Made by a program: the position numbers and the translations under genes
The notes under the pieces: model-generated
Seen by the model: the letters and a program-made list of their open reading frames with translations, nothing else
Told to the model about the DNA's origin: nothing
Databases searched by the model: none
Source of the DNA: an uncultured Clostridia bacterium
GTDB taxonomy: Bacteria; Bacillota; Clostridia; UMGS1883
Direction of reading: 5' to 3'
Assembly: GCA_947629005.1 (NCBI GenBank)
Contig: CANRCD010000001.1
Location: forward strand, 223,550-287,549
Length of the DNA: 64,000 bases
Part shown: positions 53,713 through 64,000 of the stretch, piece after piece
Layout: the number at the start of each line of letters is the position of its first letter
Numbering within the stretch: position 1 is the first letter of the stretch

Positions 53713-56700
53713 TTGAAGCCGACCAAGACCAAATTGGAACAAGCCAAGAGAATCAAACCTGTCAGGCTGGGCAAAAACGAGAGAATGACCTTCGCCAAAA
53801 TCGACGAAGTGCTGGAAATGCCCAACCTGATCGACCTTCAGAAGAGCTCCTATGACTGGTTCATTAAGGAGGGCCTCAGGGAGGTTTTCCGCGACGTATC
53901 GCCTATAACAGACTACGCCGGAAACCTTATCCTTGAGTTCACGGACTACAGGCTGGACGATCAGCCCAAATACAGCATCGAGGAAAGCAAGGAGCGCGAC
54001 GCAAACTATGCCGCCCCTCTGCGCGTTAAGGTGCGCCTTATCAATCAGGAAACGGGCGAAATCAAGGAGCAGGAAATTTTCATGGGCGATTTTCCGCTCA
54101 TGACCGAGCAGGGCACCTTCATTATTAATGGCGCGGAGCGCGTTATCGTTACCCAGCTCGTCCGCTCCCCCGGCATTTACTATGAGCAGAAGTTCGACAA
54201 GGACGGCAAAAAGCTCATCAGCGCCACCGTTATCCCCAATCGCGGCGCGTGGCTCGAATACGAGACCGACAGCAACGACATTTTCTATGTCCGTATCGAC
54301 CGCAACCGCAAAATTCCCGTCACCGTGCTTATCAAGGCTTTGGGCCTTGAAAGCGACCAGGCTATAATTGACCTTTTCGGCGAGGATGAGAAAATACTCG
54401 CCACCCTTACGAAAGACGCCTCCACCGACAACAGGGAAAAGGCTCTTTTCGAGATATACGCGAAGCTCCGCCCCGGCGAGCCCCCCACATTCGACAGCGC
54501 GAGCTCGCTCTTAAACAGCCTCTTCTTCGACGCCAAGCGTTACGACCTTGCGAAGGTGGGCCGCTACAAATACAACAAAAAATTGGCCGTAGGCGCGCGC
54601 ATAGCGGGCCATATTTCCGTTGAAACCGTGGCCGATCCCCGAAGCGGTGAAATTATCGTTGAGGCCGGTTCAAAGATAACCCGCGATATAGCCGAAAAAA
54701 TTGAGGCCGCAGGCATAAACCGCGTTGTGATAAACACCGGCGAAAAGGACGTAGTCGTTTTCGGCAACAACATGGTAGACCCCGAAAAGTACGCCGGTAT
54801 CAGCCTTTACGAGGTCACGCACGAGAAGGTGCGCAAGGTCGTGCTTGACAAGCTTCTTGAAGAGGCCGGCGGCGATATTGACGAAATCCTCCGCCTTGCC
54901 GACAGCCGCCTTGACGAGTTGGTGCCCAAGCACATCGTTGAGGACGACATTTTTGCCTCTATCAATTACTGCGCCAATCTGGCCCACGGCGTCGGCACCG
55001 ACGACGATATTGACCACCTCGGCAACCGCCGCCTGCGCAGCGTGGGCGAGCTGCTTCAGAACCAGTTCCGCATAGGCATATCCCGCATGGACCGCGGCGT
55101 CCGCGAGAGAATGAGTATTCAGGAGCTGGACATCGTTACCCCTCAGTCCCTTATAAATATCCGCCCCGTTGTGGCGGCGATAAAGGAGTTCTTCGGCTCC
55201 TCGCAGCTTTCTCAGTTCATGGATCAGAACAACCCTCTGGCCGAGCTTACCCACAAGAGAAGGCTCTCCGCGCTTGGTCCCGGCGGCCTTTCCCGAGAAA
55301 GGGCGGGTTTCCAGGTGCGCGACGTTCACTATACCCACTATGGCAGAATGTGCCCCATCGAATCCCCCGAAGGACCCAACATCGGTCTTATCAGCTCGCT
55401 TTCAACTTACGCGCGGATAAACGAATACGGCTTCATTGAGGCCCCCTACCGCAAGGTTATCAAGGGCAAGGGTATAATTACTGATGAAATCGACTATATG
55501 ACAGCGGACGTTGAGGACAACTATATTGTGGCTCAGGCGAACGAGCCCCTTGAGGAGACTCCCGACGGAATGCACTTCGCCAACGCCAAGGTTTCGGCCC
55601 GCTGCCGCAGCGAAATACTTGAGGTTCCAGCTGAGAACATCGACTACATGGACGTTTCGCCCAAGCAGGTCGTTTCCGTGGCCACGGCTATGATACCCTT
55701 CCTCGAGAACGACGACGCCAACCGTGCCCTGATGGGTTCGAATATGCAGCGTCAGGCCGTTCCGCTGCTCCAGCCGCAGTCGCCCATCATCGGCACGGGT
55801 ATGGAGTATAAGGCGGCCAAGGACTCGGGCGTTGTTGTGCTCGCCAAGCGCGACGGCGTTGTCGAAAAGGTAAGCGCCGACGAGATTGTCATTAAGACGA
55901 AAAAGGGCGAGCGCGACAGCTATAAACTGCTCAAATTCATGCGCTCCAATCAAGGCACCTGCATTAACCAGCGTCCCATTGTGAACGCCGGCGAGGTTAT
56001 CAAAAAAGATGAGATAATCGCCGACGGCCCATCCACCGATAACGGCGAGATAGCTCTCGGCCGCAACGTGCTCATCGGCTTCATGACATGGGAGGGCTAC
56101 AACTACGAGGATGCCGTCCTGCTAAACGAAAATCTTGTGCGCGACGACGTTTTCACCTCCGTTCACATTGAAAAGTACGAATCCGAATCCCGCGACACCA
56201 AGCTTGGCGCGGAGGAAATAACCCGCGATATTCCCAACGTGGGCGACGACGCCCTCAAAAACCTTGACGAGCGCGGCATAATCCGTATCGGCGCCGAGGT
56301 TCACCCCGGCGATATCCTTGTGGGCAAGGTAACGCCCAAGGGCGAGACCGACCTCACCCCCGAGGAAAGGCTGCTGCGCGCCATATTCGGCGAAAAGGCC
56401 CGCGAGGTGCGCGACACCTCGCTGCACGTGCCCCACGGCGAGGCCGGCATTATTGTTGACGTTAAGGTGTTCACAAGGGAGAACAACGACGAGCTGCCCC
56501 CGGGAGTGAACGAGCTTGTGCGCGTTTACATCGCTCAGAAGCGCAAGATAAGCGTCGGCGACAAGATGGCCGGCCGCCACGGCAACAAGGGCGTTGTGTC
56601 CCGTGTGCTTCCCGTGGAGGATATGCCCTTCCTGCCCGACGGACGACCGCTCGATTTGGTGCTCAATCCCTTGGGTGTACCCAGCCGTATGAACATCGGT

Positions 56701-57522
56701 CAGGTGCTTGAGGTGCACCTCGGTATGGCCGCCAGCAAGCTTGGCTTTAAGGTCGCCACCCCCGTATTCGACGGCGCAAACGAGCGCGACATCGTTGAGC
56801 TGCTCGACGAGGCGGGCCTCAACCGCGACGGCAAGACCATCCTTTACGACGGACGCACCGGCGAGCCCTTTGATAACCCCGTAACCGTCGGCTATATGTA
56901 CTTCCTCAAGCTGCACCACCTTGTTGACGATAAAATTCACGCCAGAAGCACCGGCCCGTACTCGCTGGTTACCCAGCAGCCGTTGGGCGGCAAGGCTCAG
57001 TTCGGCGGACAGCGCTTCGGCGAGATGGAGGTTTGGGCCCTCGAGGCTTACGGCGCGGCCTATCTCCTTCAGGAGATACTGACCGTCAAGTCTGATGATA
57101 TTGTCGGCCGCGTAAAGACCTACGAGGCAATTGTCAAGGGCGAAAACGTGCCCGCCCCCGGCATACCCGAATCCTTCAAGGTTCTGGCCAAGGAGCTTCA
57201 GGCCCTCGCTCTGGACGTCAATGTGCTCGACAAGGACGGCAATCCCATCGAGCTTACGATTGACGACGACGACGAGCCCAATATCGAGGCCTACCATGAG
57301 GAATTTAAGCAAGTAAACGACGGCCTTAACGGTTTCCGCGAGCTGGACGCCGCTGAGGAATTAATGCGCGAGCTGCTTGAAAACAAGGAGGAAGGCGTGC
57401 TTTCCGTTGACCTTGACGACGAGGAAGGCCCCGACGACGAGGAGCTCTTTGCCATGGAGGACGCGGAGCTCGATATGGACGGCGAGGACGACCTTGACGA
57501 CCTCGACGACGAAGAAATATAA
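53713..57522 (+). CDS. rpoB: RNA polymerase beta subunit
   Basis: A 1269-residue beta subunit. The fork-loop/rifampicin region [20 protein letters not shown] near residue 498 carries the sensitive-type residues (Asp, His, Ser present); other conserved blocks include [17 protein letters not shown] and [11 protein letters not shown]. The C-terminus is acidic ([23 protein letters not shown]). Start TTG 53713 is supported by GAGGTG at 53701-53706. Unusually, rplL and rplJ are not upstream; the operon begins with its own promoter. Confidence 0.98.
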   Translation: MKPTKTKLEQAKRIKPVRLGKNERMTFAKIDEVLEMPNLIDLQKSSYDWFIKEGLREVFRDVSPITDYAGNLILEFTDYRLDDQPKYSIEESKERDANYAAPLRVKVRLINQETGEIKEQEIFMGDFPLMTEQGTFIINGAERVIVTQLVRSPGIYYEQKFDKDGKKLISATVIPNRGAWLEYETDSNDIFYVRIDRNRKIPVTVLIKALGLESDQAIIDLFGEDEKILATLTKDASTDNREKALFEIYAKLRPGEPPTFDSASSLLNSLFFDAKRYDLAKVGRYKYNKKLAVGARIAGHISVETVADPRSGEIIVEAGSKITRDIAEKIEAAGINRVVINTGEKDVVVFGNNMVDPEKYAGISLYEVTHEKVRKVVLDKLLEEAGGDIDEILRLADSRLDELVPKHIVEDDIFASINYCANLAHGVGTDDDIDHLGNRRLRSVGELLQNQFRIGISRMDRGVRERMSIQELDIVTPQSLINIRPVVAAIKEFFGSSQLSQFMDQNNPLAELTHKRRLSALGPGGLSRERAGFQVRDVHYTHYGRMCPIESPEGPNIGLISSLSTYARINEYGFIEAPYRKVIKGKGIITDEIDYMTADVEDNYIVAQANEPLEETPDGMHFANAKVSARCRSEILEVPAENIDYMDVSPKQVVSVATAMIPFLENDDANRALMGSNMQRQAVPLLQPQSPIIGTGMEYKAAKDSGVVVLAKRDGVVEKVSADEIVIKTKKGERDSYKLLKFMRSNQGTCINQRPIVNAGEVIKKDEIIADGPSTDNGEIALGRNVLIGFMTWEGYNYEDAVLLNENLVRDDVFTSVHIEKYESESRDTKLGAEEITRDIPNVGDDALKNLDERGIIRIGAEVHPGDILVGKVTPKGETDLTPEERLLRAIFGEKAREVRDTSLHVPHGEAGIIVDVKVFTRENNDELPPGVNELVRVYIAQKRKISVGDKMAGRHGNKGVVSRVLPVEDMPFLPDGRPLDLVLNPLGVPSRMNIGQVLEVHLGMAASKLGFKVATPVFDGANERDIVELLDEAGLNRDGKTILYDGRTGEPFDNPVTVGYMYFLKLHHLVDDKIHARSTGPYSLVTQQPLGGKAQFGGQRFGEMEVWALEAYGAAYLLQEILTVKSDDIVGRVKTYEAIVKGENVPAPGIPESFKVLAKELQALALDVNVLDKDGNPIELTIDDDDEPNIEAYHEEFKQVNDGLNGFRELDAAEELMRELLENKEEGVLSVDLDDEEGPDDEELFAMEDAELDMDGEDDLDDLDDEEI

Positions 57523-57537
57523 GGGAGGAGTTGTGTT

Positions 57538-61356
<3,819 letters not shown>

Positions 61357-61367
61357 TTTTAATTATG

Positions 61368-61394
61368 AGGGGCCGAACCCGAAGGACGGCCCCT
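61368..61394 (+). terminator. Terminator of rpoBC
   Basis: AGGGGCCG (61368-61375) / CGGCCCCT (61387-61394), loop of 11, then TTGTTT. Confidence 0.85.
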
Positions 61395-61442
61395 TGTTTC
61401 CTTTGAATTATCGTGCTATCTCTTTTGAAAGGGGTAAATATT

Positions 61443-63383
61443 TTGAATATAGAGCACCACTCCCGTAAAATCGCCTACCGCAACCCCAAGGGCGCCGTTT
61501 GCTGCGGCACCACAATAATGCTGCGGGTAGCGGTGGAGAGCTATACCATACCCGAGGCCGTGGAATGTATTATCGGCGGCGAAACGGTGCGGATGTACTA
61601 TATCATGGAGATAAACCACAACCGCATTTTCGAGTGCAAAGTCAAAATGCCTGCCGAAGAAGGTCTTGTGTGGTATGCCTTCCACGTCCGTGCCGACGGC
61701 GCCGACGCTTGGTGCGGCAACAATCCGGAGTTTCTCGGGGGTATAGGCCGTACCTACAGCGAACGGCCCGACAAATTCTTTCAGATAACCGTTTATGATA
61801 AGGACTATAAGACGCCGGACTGGATGAAAAATGCCGTCGTTTATCAAATTTTTCCCGACCGCTTTTACCGCGCCGGCGAAACGCCGTTTCATGGTATCCG
61901 CCGTGAATGGGGCGAAATGCCCTACTACAAGGCGTCCCAGTTCGGCGGCGAGTACACCAGCGACGACTTTTTTGGCGGCAACTTTCAGGGGCTGCGCGAA
62001 AAGCTTCCATACCTTAAAGAGTTCGGCATAACCGCCGTATATCTGAACCCTATCTTTAAATCACCGTCGAACCACCGCTACAATACGGGCGATTATGAGA
62101 CCGTAGACCCCCTTCTGGGTACTAACGAGGAGTTTGAGGACTTGGCAGAGCTGTTTATGAAAAACGGCATCCGCCTTATTCTGGATGGAGTTTTCAGCCA
62201 TACGGGCGATGACAGCCGCTATTTTAACAGATACGGCAGCTACAATAGCGTCGGCGCTTATCAAAGCGAGAACAGCCCCTATTACGACTGGTACAACTTC
62301 TCGGACTGGCCCGACAAGTACGAATCCTGGTGGGGTTTTAAGAGCCTTCCCAATGTCCACGAGATGACAAAGAGCTACCTTGATTACATTGTGCGCGGAA
62401 AGAACGCCATTGTCAAACGCTGGCTAAAAAAAGGCGCCTCCGGCTGGAGGCTGGACGTGGCCGACGAACTGCCTGACGAGTTTATTAAGGAACTCAGAAA
62501 GGCCGTCAAATCCTGCGACAAAAACGCCGTGCTCATCGGCGAGGTTTGGGAGGACGCCAGCCACAAGATAAGCTACGGCAAGCAGAGGGAATATTTCTGG
62601 GGCAAAAGTCTTGATTCCGTCATGAACTACGTCAGCCGCGACGCGATTTTAGGTTATGTCATGTCTGGCGACGCTCCGCTGTTTCTTAGACGTCTCAGCT
62701 CCCTATACGAAAACTACCCGCACGAGGCGCTATATTCCTGCCTTAATCTCTTATCCACCCACGATGTGCCACGCGCTCTGACTATTCTCAGCGGAGCGCC
62801 CTCGGTTGACGCAATGACCCGCGAGCAGCAGGCCTATTACGTTATCCCGCCGGCGGAGCTGGCCGTCGCGGAACTCCGGCTGCGCATGGCCGTGGCCATA
62901 CAGATGACGATTCCCGGCGCGCCCTGCGTATACTACGGCGACGAGGCCGGAATGAGCGGCTACACCGACCCCTTTAACCGCGCCTGCTACCCATGGGGCA
63001 ACGAGGATAAGGATATGCTCGCCTTTTTCAAGCGGCTCATCGCCCTGCGCGAAAAATACCAATGCCTTCGTACAGGCGGATTCCTCGGTGTGTTCTCATA
63101 CGAGGACATGGCCATTTATATGCGCTGCATTAGCGGCGGCAGAGATGTTTTCGGCAAAAAGGCCGAAGACGGCCTTATACTTGTGGCCGTGAACCCACTC
63201 GAAAGCGGCTCCGACTCGATCACTCTCGCGATGGACCGCTACGGCGTCACCGGCGCGGCCAACGCGCTGACCGGCGAGCCCATCCCCTGCTCCGACGGTA
63301 TACTGGAGCTTAAAATTAAGCCTATGAGCTTTGTTATCGCCGAGCTAAAGCGGAGCGACAACTCGCCCATTTTACTTGACTGA
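61443..63383 (+). CDS. GH13 alpha-glucosidase (neopullulanase/cyclomaltodextrinase type)
   Basis: A 646-residue GH13 enzyme: an N-terminal beta domain (about 1-120) as in neopullulanase-type members, then the catalytic barrel with DGVFSHTGDDS (region I), GWRLDVADEL (nucleophile Asp), IGEVWEDA (acid Glu) and LSTHDVPRA (stabiliser). A C-terminal beta domain ends the protein. No signal peptide, so cytoplasmic hydrolysis of maltodextrins or cyclodextrins. TTG 61443 is the start, 8 bases after AAAGGGG; the frame begins at GTG 61413 without a site. It lies downstream of the rpoBC terminator and before rlmD. Confidence 0.9.
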   Translation: MNIEHHSRKIAYRNPKGAVCCGTTIMLRVAVESYTIPEAVECIIGGETVRMYYIMEINHNRIFECKVKMPAEEGLVWYAFHVRADGADAWCGNNPEFLGGIGRTYSERPDKFFQITVYDKDYKTPDWMKNAVVYQIFPDRFYRAGETPFHGIRREWGEMPYYKASQFGGEYTSDDFFGGNFQGLREKLPYLKEFGITAVYLNPIFKSPSNHRYNTGDYETVDPLLGTNEEFEDLAELFMKNGIRLILDGVFSHTGDDSRYFNRYGSYNSVGAYQSENSPYYDWYNFSDWPDKYESWWGFKSLPNVHEMTKSYLDYIVRGKNAIVKRWLKKGASGWRLDVADELPDEFIKELRKAVKSCDKNAVLIGEVWEDASHKISYGKQREYFWGKSLDSVMNYVSRDAILGYVMSGDAPLFLRRLSSLYENYPHEALYSCLNLLSTHDVPRALTILSGAPSVDAMTREQQAYYVIPPAELAVAELRLRMAVAIQMTIPGAPCVYYGDEAGMSGYTDPFNRACYPWGNEDKDMLAFFKRLIALREKYQCLRTGGFLGVFSYEDMAIYMRCISGGRDVFGKKAEDGLILVAVNPLESGSDSITLAMDRYGVTGAANALTGEPIPCSDGILELKIKPMSFVIAELKRSDNSPILLD

Positions 63384-63393
63384 GGATGTTCGC

Positions 63394-64000
63394 ATGAAAA
63401 ACGACCGCCTTATTCTCGATACGGTTGACATCGGCAGCGACGGCGAGGGCATTATGAAGCGCGCCGACGGCTTCACCTACTTTGTTGCCGGAGCGGTTCC
63501 CGGAGACAAAGCTGAAATTCTTGTACTGAAGGAAAACAAAAGCTTCGGTTACGGCAAACTGCTGCGCATTGTAGAGCCTTCTCCCCGACGCGTGGAGCCC
63601 GCTTGTCCGGTTTTCGGCAAGTGCGGCGGCTGCACTATGCTCTGCTGCAATTATTCACTTCAGCTTGAGCTGAAGGAGCGCAAGGTTCGCGACTGCCTGA
63701 CGCGGCTCGGCTGTATTGAGGCTCCGAACGTCGCCCCCTGCGTGCCAAGCGAGCCCGCCCTCGGCTGCCGTAACAAGGCTCAGTATCCCGTGGCCGAATC
63801 CGGCGGCAGCCTCGCTGCCGGATTTTATGCGCCGCACAGCCACAGAGTCGTCCCTACTCGCGGCTGTCCGTTGCAAAAGAGCGAAATAACGGCCCTTGTA
63901 AACGCCGCTGTTGACGCAGCCGCAAGCCTCGGGATAGAAGCCTACGACGAGAAAGCAGGGCGCGGCTGCCTGCGCCACATTTATGTGCGCTCCGGCGAAA
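63394..64000 (+). CDS. rlmD: RlmD/TrmA-type RNA uracil-C5 methyltransferase (3'-truncated)
   Basis: The first 202 residues of a SAM-dependent tRNA/rRNA m5U methyltransferase run to the window edge. An N-terminal TRAM domain (VDIGSDGEGIMKRADGFTYFV, VPGDKAEI) is followed by the 4Fe-4S type Cys set CPVFGKCGGCTM and then the start of the catalytic region with GCRNKAQYPV. The methylase core lies outside. Target (23S U1939 or U747, or tRNA U54) cannot be told from this part. It starts 10 bases after the GH13 gene. Confidence 0.9.
   Translation, partial: MKNDRLILDTVDIGSDGEGIMKRADGFTYFVAGAVPGDKAEILVLKENKSFGYGKLLRIVEPSPRRVEPACPVFGKCGGCTMLCCNYSLQLELKERKVRDCLTRLGCIEAPNVAPCVPSEPALGCRNKAQYPVAESGGSLAAGFYAPHSHRVVPTRGCPLQKSEITALVNAAVDAAASLGIEAYDEKAGRGCLRHIYVRSGE

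Overview
The window reads as a chromosomal segment of an anaerobic, spore-forming member of the Clostridia (Firmicutes), probably a gut Oscillospiraceae- or Christensenellaceae-like lineage. The reasons are a sporulation gene (spoVAE), an [FeFe]-hydrogenase maturase (hydE), a flavodiiron oxygen reductase, FeoB, strong AGGAGG ribosome binding sites, ATG/TTG/GTG starts, SLH-domain exported proteins and a housekeeping set of clostridial type. The genus cannot be fixed from the sequence alone.

Layout. 1-11 kb: the end of rsfS, then leuS, thrC, a DUF1540 gene with a striking inverted-repeat element upstream (4539-4707), a phosphoesterase, rpsU, a GNAT enzyme, ung, spoVAE, cysS, a small helical protein, a Xer-type recombinase and msrA. 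11-20 kb, mostly minus strand: an ECF sigma/anti-sigma pair, a GH51 arabinofuranosidase, a small cluster (two Cys-bearing unknown proteins, free-methionine sulfoxide reductase, short serine recombinase), and an SDR, SLH-peptidase and radA operon. 20-31 kb: a 1368-residue secreted GH43-like protein with a 57-residue peptide gene behind it, then on the minus strand clpE, a second ECF sigma factor, its anti-sigma factor and an OGG-type glycosylase. 29.7-35 kb: a metal-regulated arsR-family/P-type ATPase pair, feoB and hydE. 35-42 kb: an ArsC/Spx-like protein, lysS, an exported vWA protein, a four-module flavodiiron protein, tcdA and tRNA-fMet. 42-43.3 kb: a mobile-DNA scar (recombinase tail and a dead IS3-type element). 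43.3-46.1 kb: zur-znuACB with a clear Fur-family box. 46-64 kb: a tandem DUF445 giant, GH105, GH18-like, rpoB, rpoC, a GH13 glucosidase and the start of an rlmD/trmA-type methyltransferase.

The main functional themes are plant polysaccharide use (GH51, GH43, GH105, GH13), metal homeostasis (Zur/Znu, CadC/CadA, FeoB), protection against oxidants (MsrA, free-Met-R-SO reductase, flavodiiron protein, OGG) and envelope stress. The best candidate for an undescribed system is a small ECF regulon: three near-identical promoters (CGGGAACTTTTT ... CGTCTAAAT) lie before the anti-sigma gene of the clpE-linked sigma factor, the exported vWA protein and the GH18-like protein. The other ECF pair has its own related but different promoter. 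Second is the 169-nt inverted-repeat element before the DUF1540 gene, which looks like a structured RNA of the minus strand.
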